A DNA stretch of 64,000 bases. Origin: Allium sativum. Taxonomy: Eukaryota > Streptophyta > Magnoliopsida > Asparagales > Amaryllidaceae. Every line of letters begins with the position of its first letter. The stretch's first letter is position 1. The position numbers and the translations under genes were made by a program. The stretch is from contig CM060920.1 in assembly GCA_030737875.1 (NCBI GenBank), forward strand, positions 479,972,861-480,036,860. Direction: 5' to 3'. This document shows, piece by piece, positions 35,400 through 48,082 of the stretch. The notes below the pieces were generated by a model, which worked only from the letters and a program-made list of their open reading frames with translations, was not told where the DNA came from and searched no databases.

Positions 35400-38300
35400 T
35401 TGTAACAACCCGTAAAATGCGAGCCAGTTTGAAATTTTTATTTTGGCAATTTTAGCGAATTTTGATTATTTAAAATGAATTATTTTAAATAATATCGACG
35501 AGAAATTTATTTTGAATAGAATTCGACGTATATATTTTATACGTCGTCGTTAGAATATAAATAATTATATATAATTATAAATAGAATTGAAAATGGCGCG
35601 GTAGTTCGATAATTCGATTTCAAACTTCAATTGAATGTACCGGGTGCAAAACAATCCGGATTTTAGTGAAACCAAAATGATAGGATCTAATTGATGATAT
35701 CTTTCTATCGAATCCGAAAAATCAGGATTTCATAGCGGGAATCAAAAGATATGTCCAGTTGAAAATTCTGAATAGTCGCTATGGAATTCAGGCCCTTAAA
35801 AATGGACATTTTGCAAACGACCTCGGATTTCGACGAAACCAGTTTTGTTGGGTCCGCAGTGTCAAGTTATTGCTAGATTCCAAATTTCATAATTTTTCGA
35901 ATCAATATGTGAGCGTGGCATAGGAAAACGTGTTTTGACCATTTCAGTTGATTTTAATCGACTGGAAATTGGCCATTTTTCTAACGGTCTCAGAATTCGA
36001 CGAAACTAGTTTTGTTAGGACCGTATCGTCAATACGAAGCTAGAAAGTATTTTTCGAGAAATTTTAGAGTTAGTATGTGACCCCGGTAATTTGAAATGTA
36101 CGTTTAAAATTCAATATATAGATTTAAATGTAAATTTAACGGAAACTGATTCAAACGATCGAATCAACTTGCGATACATAGCCCATTGTGTTCAGCATGG
36201 GGGTGAAACGCTATGGACGACAGGCGGTGGGCCTCGTTTCGAGGTCGTATGTGAAAGACAACTTTTTGCAATATATAAAAAAAAAGTAATAAAATAAAAA
36301 TACATCTCTTCCTTTCATCAGCCCCCCCCCCCCCCGTTCAAAATCGACTGAACAGAAAAAAAAAAAAGAAAAAAAGAAAATGTAAACCTAATCGCGCCGC
36401 CGCCTGGGGCTCTCGAAGCCGCTCGCCACCACCCCCCTGCCGGAGGCGCTCCCCTCCACCAGCTCCCTGCCGTGACCGCTTCCCCCTTCTCCTTCGTCTC
36501 TCCCCCTTCTAAGTCGATGTCGCCAGGAACCCGAGCCCCCCAGACCTAATCGCCATTGCCTTGGAACCCTAGCCGCCGCCCTGCTACCCCCAGCGAGCCC
36601 TCCGACATCCGACGCCACCGATCGCCCAAACCCCCCCCCCCCACCGATTGGAAAAGTAAGTCTTGATTTAGGTTTTCTATTTAAAATCATATTTAGATTT
36701 AGTTTAAATTCATATTTAGATTTAGTTTAAATTCATATTTAGATTCAGTTTAAATTCATATTTAGATTCAGTTTAAATTCATATTTAAATTCAGTTTAAA
36801 ATCATATTTAGATTCAGTTTAAAATTATAAGTGAAGTCAGTTTTAAAATCAGGTTAAAATTATTTAGAAAATATAGTCGTTGTTTTGAAAATGTAGATGT
36901 CATTGTTATGAAAAATAGGATTTTTATATATTGAATTGCGAAGTAAAAATATGATTTTTATATTTTTAAAGTATTAAAAATATGATTTTTATATTTTTAA
37001 AGTATTAAAAATATAGTCTTTACTATATAGCGACTATAAAAATATGATTTTTGTTTAGGTAGAAAATTAAAAATATAATTTTTTCATAAAAGGAATATTA
37101 AAAATATCATCTTTAGATGTGTAGAAAAATAAAAATGAGATTTTTATAAAGATGAAATCTTTAAATTTGAAAAGGCGAAATCTTTATATGGAAAATAGCG
37201 TGATAAAAATATAATTTTTATCTATATAACATAGAAGTAAAGAATTCGATTTTTATATATTGAATAACAAAGAAAAAAATTCGATTTTTAAATGTAAGAA
37301 GCGATTATAAAAATATGATTTTTAAATTGAAAGTGAATAAATAAAAATGTGAATTTTATTTTAAAGACATCAAAATATAAAAATGTGTGATTTTTATATA
37401 TGTAGAGGCTACGGGCAAAGAAGATGACGAAGATGCGATAGCGATGAAGATTTCTATCAGTGGAGAGCCGTGGAGCTTGGTTAGCTTTCTGTGAGAATTT
37501 CTCACCTTTCAATTTATTTTTCTAGTTATATATATATATACTAGGATGCAGACGGTGCTTAGTAGCACCCGACACAATCGTCCACAGACCATGGACTTGT
37601 TTGTTTGGCTGTGTTGTTAGTTAGATTGTTTGGGTTGATTTGAATTGTTTGGTAAAATGAAATTGATATGATTGATGTGTGAATGGCGTGGGCCTTCACT
37701 AGACCGGGGATAAGGCTAGGCCTCGTCGCGTTTCTAGTATCGTGCCGTTATGCCGCCGAAATTTTCTAAAATATGTTAGAAAATGAAAATATCATTTTAT
37801 TGTGTAAATGAATAATAGAAATTCATATGTTGGAATAAAATGTTTTATCGTTAAAAATATAATTTTTAACGTGAATATGAATATAGTAAAAGTGAATAAA
37901 ATAAAATACTCATTTACAAACCGGACGGTTTGTTTATGTACACCTATTTGAAGGACATTGATTGGGACGATAAATTTCACACATCGCCCAACTGCACAAA
38001 TAAAATATGTGTTTGATTGTTTGAAACCCCACACGGGTGTTAGGATGAAATTTGAAGTTCACTCATCCTGATTGATTAAATATGTCGATCGATTGATTGA
38101 CAGGCTATTATAAGCGTTATATATCTATATTTGATGCTTAATAAGTGTAGTGCACTTTGGTTGATGGTTGATTATTTTTCCATGCTATGATATGTGTGTA
38201 ATGTATGAAAATCCAAATAATTAACTTTATATGGTAACTGATTGGGCCTCATTCCAATTTGAAAAATAAAGAATATTATAAAATAAAAGTTCATGTGTTG

Positions 38301-38724
38301 ACAGTACTCATCCATTGAGATTGGTCATGTGTTGAACGAAATATTTTAGTAATAAAATTTGCACCTTTATCGATATAAAATAAAAGTTCATGTGTTGACA
38401 GTACTCATCCATTGAGATTGGTCATGTGTTGAACGAAATATTTTAGTAATAAAATTTGCACCTTTATCGATATAAAATAAAAGTTCATGTGTTGACAGTA
38501 CTCATTCATTGAGATTGGTCATGTGTTGAACGAAATATTTTGATAATAACAACTATTTTGAAAAAGAAATATTTGAAATAGAATATTTGAAAATAGAAAT
38601 TTATGAAGCCGTGTTGGTTAGATTGACGCCATTTTGACGTGAACGATATTTATATCGATTTTATTCATTTTATAATGAATATCGAAAGTGATTTCAAAAT
38701 CTAATATTTTGAAAAGAATAGAAA

Positions 38725-39436
38725 TTCGAATTGAAAACGATTTCGAAATGAATTGAATTGAAAACGATTTCGAAATGAATTGAATTGAAAACGATTTCAA
38801 AATGAATTGAATTGAAAACGATTTCGAAATGAATTGAATTGAAAACGATTTCGAAATGAATTGAATTGAAAACGATTTCGAAATGAATTGAATTGAAAAC
38901 GATTTCGAAATGAATTGAATTGAAAACGATTTCGAAATGAATTGAATTGAAAACGATTTCGAAATGAATTGAATTGAAAACGATTTCGAAATGAATTGAA
39001 TTGAAAACGATTTCGAAATGAATTGAATTGAAAACGATTTCGAAATGAATTGAATTGAAAACGATTTCGAAATGAATTGAATTGAAAACGATTTCGAAAT
39101 GAATTGAATTGAAAACGATTTCGAAATGAATTGAATTGAAAACGATTTCGAAATGAATTGAATTGAAAACGATTTCGAAATGAATTGAATTGAAAACGAT
39201 TTCGAAATGAATTGAATTGGAAACGATTTCAAAATGAATTGAAAACGATTTCGAAATGAATTGAATTGAAAACGATTTCGAAATGAATTGAATTGAAAAC
39301 GATTTCGAAATGAATTGAATTGAAAACGATTTCGAAATGAATTGAATTGAAAACGATTTCGAAATGAATTGAATTGGAAACGATTTCAAAATGAATTGAA
39401 TTGAAAACGATTTCGAAATGAATTGAATTGAAAACG
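38725..39436. repeat. 27-bp tandem array, about 26 units (element A 3' LTR)
   Basis: Same unit as 30,236-31,032. One unit near 39,232-39,245 lacks 5 bases and shifts the frame, so the long minus-strand repeat ORF is split in two overlapping ones. This shows the ORF is not maintained. Confidence 0.95.
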
Positions 39437-42181
39437 AATTCAAATTGAATTGGAAGTGAATTGAAATGAATTCAAATTGAATTGAAATTTGAATTGAATA
39501 GAAATGAATTTTAAAACGAGTTTATAAAGAAGAATTCAATTTTGATTTGAATTGAAATGGAAGTTGAAATTGCTTTTGAAACGAATTTAAAACTATTTAT
39601 ATAATTCGTTTTAAATAGAAATCGACGAAATATATATTATATATATTATATATATAATATAATGGCCTGAATAGAACGCGCCGCGCCGCGGCAGTTCGCG
39701 AATTTCGACCATTTATTTCAAACGGACATTACGGGAGATCCGACCGTCGGATTCTCCTAAAACCGGAACCGTTGGGTTCGTATCGAAAAGTGCTTTCTAA
39801 CGAATGTTAGAGATTTGAAATCTAACGGTTGGATTTGGAGATACGTCCAAATCAAATTCGTAAAAGGTCGTTGTAAGTGCAGTTCGATGGCCGTTGATGG
39901 AAATCGACTGTACGGGCCTTGATAAAATTATTAAAAATAGTAATAATTTGTGTAAAATCATAAGAAATGATTTCGAAAGGATTGAGATGAAAAACTCCAT
40001 ATTTGAAAAGATAAAAATAGATTTTTATCGAAATGAACTAGTTTGGAACTAGAAATATAATTCTATTTATTTTTAAATAAATAAATTGAATTTAAAAGGG
40101 GTTTTGGAAAATAACCAGAATATCCAATGATTGCATTGGAGTGGAATTAAATCGAAATTGTCTTCGGAATATTTTGATGTTGGAATTCGTGATTATACAG
40201 GTGTTGTTATGGAAATTTGAAAGATATATATATATCGTTATTTCCAATACGACATTTGTTAATCGTAGAATTTGATATTGAATATAAGCCGATATATTTT
40301 CTATTCAGATCCTTATATTGAATATCAAATGTGATTTGGGTTTGTCGTGAATGGTGTCTTCACTAACACTGTTCTTGAACCCAGTTGAGAAAAGATTAAA
40401 TCTTTTTATTTAGATTTAATGAAGTGTACCAATTAAATAATATTTAATTGGAATTGAATTGATATTGATTTTTGGGTTTATCGTGGACAATGTTTTAAAT
40501 AACACTCGTTCTTTAACCCGATAATTAATGAAGGTGATTTTGGGTTTATTGTGAACTGTGTTTTTAAATGACACGGATTCTTTAACCCAGTTAACGATTA
40601 AAACTAAGTGGAGTTTTAATGAATCTTTAATTAGATTGAAATGGTCGAGAATGGAGTATCACCAGTTTTGCTCCAGGCGATAGTTGAATCTTTAATTAGA
40701 TTTGAACGTGAAATGGTAATTGAATTTACCGATAACACCGTGGTGTTAGATATGAAGTATTACCAGTTTTACTTCATGGGATGAATAGGTTGGGATTGGG
40801 GAATTAAAACAAATGATTACTTCGGTAAGGTTCGCTAATCCCGACTAGTTTGAATTGATATTCAAAAATAGATAAAGAATAAATTCAAGGAATTTATCTT
40901 GGATAAAATTAATGGGAACCTTTCCCTATTAATGTGAAATTTAGAAACTAACTGTCGGTTAGTTAAGCAGAATGGTTTTCTGGATATTGATCTGATGTTG
41001 GTTTCGGCCTTCGGGGTTTATATTTGGGGAATTATTCTCTTGATTAATTTACGGTTAGTGACTGATGAATTGGAATGAGGCGTATGTTGTGTTTGTGTAA
41101 CACTTATTTAAATTATACGCGAGTTATTCGGAAAGTCTAGGTTTATCCCATTCTGAATAACTGATACGACGATAAGTCGAAGATGAAGACGATGGTCGAA
41201 GACCGGAGGTCTTCACGTCGTTTGGGTGATTACTGATGATCTTGATTGGGCTGTACACCCAAGAAGATGGAAACAGTTGGTGATCGCCCAGACGTACTTG
41301 GAGATCGATGGATATGCGGGGTACTAGGTGCCTCCGGTTTCGTTCAGACCCAGAACGGACTTGTAAATGGACTGTGTGTCTGACATTGGATTTTAGTCCG
41401 TGTGATTGATCTCTATTAAATATATATCTGTTTGGCGGCGGAGAATTTATTCTCTTGCTTAACGCCCTTCTCTGAGACGTACGAGCTCAGGGGTTATATA
41501 TTGATGGATATCAAACGCATGGAGTGAATTGCCTGTGTGGCACGCCTAAGCGGCAGTTGATCGAGGCTTCTGTTGAAAAGCAAAGTCTTGTGGTGAGGAT
41601 CAAAGCACAGCCTTTGTGGCGTAGCTTTGTGTAACGTTTACTTCGCGAGTTTCACACTCGGTATGAACCAAAAACGGGAAACGGACCTCAGGGAGGGCCT
41701 GCGTTTCCTCCTAGCTAGAAGTGGCGTCAGTGGTTTTACATGCCCTGACGAGTTTGACTTATGTGGTTGTTGCTGTTGCGAGGCGCCTCGGTTAGATCGG
41801 ACGATCCGGGTCCGATGGAGTCATTCGTTGGCTCGCTTACGCCCCAAAGGGCGGCGAAACGCAGTGTCCAGGGTTTAAGTTTAATCCACATCGGTGGACC
41901 GGCCCTGACGATCCAAGGGTCACTCGAGCTCTGATCCTGAGACTCGGGCTAGGCAGTCTCGAATCGGTTGAGGACTATCTTTTGCCTCGGTTCATAGACG
42001 GAAATCCAATTTCCAAATACGTGCCACTTGCGGTTTTGATTGTAAACTTATATATGGCGACATAGTGGTATGGGTCATTCATGCCGCCTATGATTGATAC
42101 TTATGATTTGAAGTTGTTTTATACACTATGCACTTATAATAGTATCAAATGATTTGTTTTAAACGTATCAAGCATTCTTTG

Positions 42182-42251
42182 GCTGTTATAAGGGAAAACC
42201 CTATCCTCGGCTGCGTTGCATTGTGTGATGGGACCTGGGTCTTATAACAGC
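42182..42251 (+). other. Candidate structured RNA module 1 (element A 3' LTR)
   Basis: Identical to 33,777-33,846 in stem and interior. Confidence 0.75.
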
Positions 42252-42772
42252 TTCATTTTTTCTTTATTTAGCATTGCGCTGTTTGTTTTATGCACTGGTA
42301 TTCTTGGGAGGAAACCCGTTCCGTGTTATACGGCGTGGTCCCTTGATTTACCTAACTTTGAAAATAAAGATTAATAACTGTTTTAGTTCTCACACCAGTC
42401 ACATGACTGACCTGGAGTTTATTGTTTTAACCTAAACTCTGGGTGCCCTTATTTTGACATGGGCAGCTAGTAGTTTTGGTTTTGCAGATTTATATTCACA
42501 GGATCCTGGTTTACAGCTGGAATGATATCCGGAAAGCTTTGTATCCGTATATCTCTTCTAGTTGTTTATTGTATTATTTTCCGCTGCTATGTATTTAAAT
42601 GTAATTTAAATCTCTGTTATTTCTGTGTAATATTTATTCATACTCTGTATATTCTTGTAATCTGATGCATTGTTGTAATATACAATGAAATGTTCTTCTA
42701 TATGCGTTCTGTTGTGGCTTATTCTCGAACTATCCGACGCTTTCCTTTACGGGGAAGTTACGGGTTTTCACA

Positions 42773-42777
42773 ATTTT
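42773..42777. other. Target-site duplication of element A, right copy
   Basis: ATTTT, exact match to 26,902-26,906. Confidence 0.9.
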
Positions 42778-44551
42778 ATATCGCTACCGTATAGAAAAGA
42801 TTATATTTTTATCGACGCTACTATATAGAAAAGATTATAATTTTACTTCGCTAATCCATATGTAAAAATTATATTTTTATCGCTACTTCTATAATGGAAA
42901 TCTAACTTTTTCTTCACCTTCTTATATGGAAAAATGTAATATTTACTTTACTAACTTCTATAGAAAAATCGTATATTTTCTTTATATTAAAAATATGAAC
43001 TTTCCTTTACAATAAAAATTATATCGTTTTATTTTTTTACACTACTAAAATATCGTCTTTACAATGATAAAAATATTGTCTTTTAACTGAATAAAAATCA
43101 TTCCTTTTCTTTGTTAAAAATCAAAACTTTTCCTTTGCAAAAAATTATTTCTTTTCTTTTGTAAAAATTATTTCTTCGTAAAATTAGTTTTTAAATTAAA
43201 GAAAAATCAGTTTTTAACCTTAAAAAAAATCAGTTTTTAAATAAAATTCGAAATTTAAAACTTACAGTGCATTTCAGAGGGAGGGGGTTCTTTGCGTTCG
43301 GTGGAGGGCTGTCGGCGAGGTCAGCGGGGGTGGGGGAGGTCGGGGCAAGGCTCGGAAGGGGGGGGGGGGTGTGGCGGTTGCGCGCAGGGGGGGGGGGGTG
43401 TTTCGACGAAGAAGATGGAGGGAGGGGGGCTGTGTCGTGTCGATCGAAGAGGGGGGGTGTCTGCGAGGCCGAGGTGGAAGGGGGGTGGGTTCGGAGGTGG
43501 CGCCCCTCCTCTGAGGCGGCGGCGATCAATCAGGGGGGGGGGGCGGCGGCGGCGGGTTTGCCCCCCCGTCTTTCTCTTTTTTTTTTTGACTTTTCTGATT
43601 CGAAGATAACGGGGGGGGAGGAATATAGAGAGGAGAGAGGGAGAGGAATTTTATTTTTAATTTATTTAATTATTTAATTTCAAAAAGCAACTTTTATTTT
43701 TGATCTCAAAACGAGGCCCACCGCCTGTCGTCCATAGCTAATTACCCCCATTCCGAACACAATGGGATATGTATCGTAAGCTGATTCGATCTTTTCGATC
43801 AGTTTTCGTCAAATTTACATTTAAATCATTATATTGAATTTTAAACGTACATTTCAATTTGCCGGGGCCACATACGAACTTTAAAAATTCCCGAAAAATA
43901 ATTTCTAGCTTCGTATTGACGATACAATCCTAACAAAACTAGTTTCGTTGAATTCTGAGACCGTTTGAAAAATGGCCATTTTCCAGTCGATTAAAATCAA
44001 CTGAAACTGGTCAAACACGTTTTGTTTTGCCACGCTCACATATTAATTCGAAAAATTATGAAATTTGAAATCTAGCAATTATTTGGCATCACGGATCCAA
44101 CAAAAGTGGTTTCGTCGAAATCCGAGGTCGTTTGCAAAATGGCTATTTTTAAGGGCCTGAATTCCATAACGACTATTCAGAATTTTCAACTGGGCATATC
44201 TTTTGATCTTAGCTATAAAATTTCAATTTTTCGGATTCGTTGGAAAGATATTATCAATTAGATCCTAATGTTTTTTGTTTCACTAAAATCCAGATTATTT
44301 TGCACCCGGTACATTCAATTGAAGTTTGAAATCGAATTATCGAACTACCGCGCCATTTTCAATTCTATTTATAATTATATATAAATATTTATATTCTAAC
44401 GACGACGCGTATAAATATATACGATTCGAATTATATTCAAAATAAATTTCTCGTCGTTTTTATTTAAAATAATCTATTTTAAATGTTCAAACTTCTCTAA
44501 AATTGCCAAAATAAAAAGTTTAAACTGACCCGGATTTTACGGGTTGTTACA
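42778..44551 (-). mobile_element. Solo LTR E, U3 part (after element A insertion)
   Basis: Continues the AT-rich hairpin array of E, then a GC-rich leader (43,266-43,625), promoter region and U3. Ends ACGGGTTGTTACA at 44,551. The next five bases GTTAT match GCTAT at the left border with one transition. Confidence 0.88.
43266..43625 (-). other. GC-rich leader block of LTR E
   Basis: A G-run-rich plus strand (C-run-rich sense strand) follows a TCTATATTCC TATA-like motif and ends at the donor-like CT|GTAAGT (GT at 43,265-43,264). ORF-like frames exist on both strands because of GC bias; none resembles a known family. It is different from the leaders of copy 1 and A. Confidence 0.55.
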
Positions 44552-44556
44552 GTTAT

Positions 44557-45694
44557 GACGCGGTGATTTGGCGGTTTCCTCAATGGGGAGGCGAAGGGTC
44601 AAGACCAAGGATAGTAGATCGTTGGATCGTAATCGATAGCCAGTGGGATATGAAAAGACTAGAGCTAAACCCAAGATACCATTTCACCCTTCACTATCGG
44701 GGTAAGGGGTTGAGGGGAGATGCTACATGGATGTTTAGATTGTTTGCGTAGGGGTAGTCACTTAGCTCTTGTAGTCTTTACTAGTTGAGGGAGGGGCTGA
44801 GGTGTGGCCATAGCTACCGCGGAAATAGACCCTAGGTATATCTGTATATAGAGGCTCTTTAAAGGTGGGCATGTACAGATATGGAAAAGCTCCTGAACGA
44901 GTTCCGAGTTTCTTTTATCGCCCTTCCATTGGACTCAGTACACATTAGAGGACGTGCGATTGAGGCATCGGGTTACACTTAACAGTACATATGGTGGACA
45001 GTCTAGATACATGCATGTCGGCTCTGGGTGATGTATCATAGACTTGAGGGCCTTACTCCAGTATGAATTCTGAATCGAACAAAGGTGACAGTCCGTACGT
45101 TTATGAAGCATGGTTATGATAGATATATGCGGAATGTAGTATTGTTATCCGTATGTCACTACGGCGTACGATCAGGGACTGCGTATATTTCGATGGTGTT
45201 ACAGTGGAGACAGTGCGAGTGGGGTACCATGGGGTGTACTCAATATTGGGGGTTGCTACATATATACTGTATTAGGTTAATCCAATGGGAAGTAAATGGG
45301 TGCGACGTGTGTGTAAGCCTTGAGTGTTAAACCAAGTAACCTAATAAATAAGAAAATATGATTGAACGGTATATGTAGGATAATCCAAAGTGTATAGTTA
45401 AAATCTAGTCACCAGAACTTGTGTTCGACCTCCTTCTCATAACATACTCATAGGTTAGATTTGTGGCAGGGACATTATATTCTTGGATACTGGTTAGGCA
45501 ATATTACTAATAACGTAAGGCTATATTTTGATTATACTATATTTTATCCATTCCGCTGTGAGATATTTTCTGAGCTTTAACATATTCTATGTCTCTGTCT
45601 TTTCTTCAAGATACTAGAGCAACTCAATCCGAGTTTCGATAGATTGGAGTTTTTGAAAAAAAAAAATCGGTTTATCGAAATTAGGGTTGTCACA
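44557..45694 (+). mobile_element. Element B, 3' LTR, right part
   Basis: Resumes at GACGCGGTGATTTGGCGG, which matches the 5' LTR near 15,556. Ends GGTTGTCACA at 45,694. GTTGG (45,695-45,699) is the right target duplication of element B. The acceptor-like CTGCAG of the 5' LTR is CTTCAAG here. Confidence 0.92.
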
Positions 45695-45696
45695 GT

Positions 45697-46501
45697 TGGC
45701 ATTTACCCGTGTTAAGTGATGAAAAACCAGAAGGTAAAACTGATGATCAGTGGCAATTTGAACATGAACAGGTGTATGGATTTATTTGCCGATGGGTTAG
45801 TGATAATGTTTTGAATCATATAAATGATGATGTTCACGCAAGATCACTATGGAAAAAAACTTGAGTCCCTTTATGATATTAAGTCTAGAAATAATAAATT
45901 GCACCTTATCAAACAATTGATGGGCTTGAAGTACAATTCAAGCAAGTCACTTTCTGATCACCTGAATGATTTTCATGGTATTAGTCAGCAATTATCAGCT
46001 ATGGATATATATTTTGATGATGAAATTCAGGGACTTTTGTTACTTGGCACTCTTCCTGATTCATGGGGCACTTTCAGAATGACACTTTGCAACTCAGCAC
46101 CACATGGCAAAGTTAAACTGGATATTGCTAAAGTTTGTATTTTGAATGAGGAGATGAGGAAGAAATCTCATGGTGTGTCTTCTTCATCTGAGGAAGCATA
46201 TGTTGCTAAAAACAGAGGAAGAAGCAAAAGTAAAGCTCCAGTTTCTAAAGACAAAAGCAGAAGCAAATCTCGTGGAAGATACGCAAATATGAAGTGTCAT
46301 TATTGTGATAAATCAAGTCACATAAAGAAATACTGCTATAAGTGGAAAAGAGACAATGAGGGTGGTAAAGGCATGGAAGATAAGAAGCAAGATAAAAAAG
46401 ATTGCAGTAATGGTGATAGAGCTGCTACTGCAACAACCAGTGATCTTATCATTGTACATGAGGAGAGCTATGTGAACCTTGCTAAATATGAGTCGAGTTG
46501 A
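45697..46501 (+). pseudogene. Copia gag, remaining part (broken)
   Basis: Continues the gag frame interrupted at 11,953. It shows copia capsid motifs (LYDIKSRNNKLHLIKQLMGL) and a nucleocapsid zinc knuckle C-x2-C-x4-H-x4-C at 46,295-46,335. Gag would form the particle that packages element RNA. A one-base shift in the A-run at 45,851-45,857 breaks the frame, so an intact frame only runs from 45,824. It ends at TGA (46,499-46,501) where relatives have Trp before the protease. Similarity in layout is to the Tork/Tnt1 group, by family knowledge. Non-functional. Confidence 0.88.
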
Positions 46502-46765
46502 GTCATTGACAGTGGAGTATCGCTACATGTGACATCACAGAAGGAATTCTTCACATCTTATTCATCTGGTGACTTTGGGGTGTGGAAGATGGGTAATGAT
46601 GGTGTGGCTCAGGTTGTGGGCATTGGAGATGTATGTTTGGTGACCAACATTGGAGCAAAGTTAATGCTTAAAAATGTTAGACATGTTCCAGAAATTCGAC
46701 TAAACTTGATCTCTGCTGGAAAACTCGATGATGATGGCTACTGCAACACTTTTCATGGTGCTTAA
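46502..46765 (+). pseudogene. Copia protease region (broken)
   Basis: In the same frame as gag, after the stop. The aspartic-protease motif D-S-G is in VIDSGVSLHVT (46,502 onward), followed by the typical GIGDV and LKNVRHVPEIRLNLIS strands. Copia normally has D-(T/S)-(A/G) here, so the active triplet is plausible. TAA at 46,763 ends the frame where relatives read through. The enzyme would have processed the polyprotein. Confidence 0.85.
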
Positions 46766-48080
46766 TGGAATCTTACTAAAGGAAACATGGTGCTAGCTCG
46801 TGGGAAGAAGCACACAAGCCTGTACTTGCTGCAATCCTCAATTTCCATTGATTCTATAAATATGGAAAATGTCGATCTTGCAAAATTGTGGCATAGAAGA
46901 CTTGACAATATAAGTGAAAAGGGGCTAAGTTGTTTGATGAAGAAAGATACACTACCTAAGTTGAAGTGTGTAAAATTGGACAAATGTCCTCATCGTTTTG
47001 CAGGAAAGCAGAATCGGGTCTACTTTAAGATACATCCTCCTTCAAGAAAATCAGGTTTGCTTAATCTTGTTCATTCTGATGTTTATGTTCTGTTAAAAGT
47101 TGAGATCTTTAGTGGTGCACTTTAATTTGTTACTTTTATTGATGACTATTCAAAGAAATTGTGGACATATGCTTTAAAAATAAAAGATTAGGTACTTGAT
47201 GTTTTTAAGCAGTTTCATGCTTTGGTTGAAAGGCAATCTGGTAAAAAGCTAAAGTGTTCACGTTCTGACAACGGTGTTAAGTACATCGGTCCATTTGATG
47301 AATATTGTAAGGCACAAGGTATTCGACATTACTTTACACCAAAGAAGACTCCACAGCTAAATGGTGTAGCAGAGAGAATGAATAAGACTTTGTTAGAGAG
47401 AACGAGGTGCATGCTTTCAGAGGCTAAGTTGCCAAAACACTTTTAGGGTGAAGCTTTATTTACAGCTACACATGTGTGTCACCTATTTTTCTTTGAATGG
47501 TGATGTTCCAGAAAAGGTTTGGCTTGGCAAGGAGGTTTCTTACAGTCATTTACGTGTCTTTGGGTGTAAGGAATTTGTGCATGTGCTTAATGATGAAAGA
47601 TCGAAGCTGGGTTTCAAGACTCGCCAATGCATCTTTGTGGGCTATGGTCTTGACAAGTTTGGCTATAGGTTTTATGATCCTATAGAGAAGAAATTGATTT
47701 GTAGCAAGGATGCACACTTTGTTGAAGATCAAACAATTGAAGATATTCAGAAACCACAGGAAACTGCATCTCATAGTTGCTATGATCTGGTTGATTTAGA
47801 TCTCCCTCCTTTGACTCCTGCAATTCCTGCACCAACACCAACCGAGCATATACAAGAAAATGGCAATGAAGGTCATGTACCTGAGGAAGATGACCCCCAT
47901 GATGAAGATGATGAAATGGAGCATCATTCTTCTCTTGAAACTCAAACAACCTTTGTAAGGCGATCTACCAGGGATCGACGCCCTTCCACTAGGTATCCTT
48001 CTTCCGAGTATGTTCTCTTAACCGATGGAGAGTACCTGAGACCTTTAAGGAAGCTATTGACAGCGACGATAAGCAACTTT
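46766..48080 (+). pseudogene. Copia integrase (broken)
   Basis: The zinc-binding region starts at LWHRRLDN (about 46,889), where the second histidine expected in H-H-C-C is Asn. Catalytic-core motifs are present: Asp in HSDVY, Asp in RSDNG (about 47,265) and Glu in NGVAERMN (about 47,368), spaced as in the D,D-35-E family. The C-terminal part shows SYSHLRVFGC and FGYRFYDP. Stops at 47,123, 47,189 and 47,443 and a shift near 47,447 disable it. A second shift lies near 48,040-48,090, before reverse transcriptase. Confidence 0.87.
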
Positions 48081-48082
48081 GG

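Larger units (their letters stand above)
34368..35400 (+). mobile_element. Element A internal region (1,033 bp, non-coding)
   Basis: The entire interior is about 1 kb: primer site at 34,370-34,381 (TGGTATCAGAGC), no protein-coding domain, then TTTTCGGGGACGAAAAG (an eroded pol terminus as in gypsy elements) and the purine tract AAGTGGGGGAGA ending at 35,399. The element therefore consists almost wholly of its LTRs. Mobilisation in trans is inferred. Confidence 0.92.
35401..42772 (+). mobile_element. Element A, 3' LTR (7.37 kb)
   Basis: Same ends and order as the 5' LTR, 7,372 bp. The 89-bp shortfall comes mainly from the 27-bp array (38,725-39,436), which has about three fewer units and one 5-bp-shortened unit. 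Leader, donor (36,656), hairpins, module 4 and module 1 (42,182-42,251) are all present. Followed by ATTTT. Confidence 0.95.

Noticed and set aside
43230..43677. GC-rich ORFs on both strands, and similar ones at 27,898-28,155 and 36,388-36,690
   Set aside because: Overlapping open frames in G- and C-run-rich sequence are expected by chance, and encoded residues are low complexity (Gly/Arg or Pro). They are better read as leader sequence.
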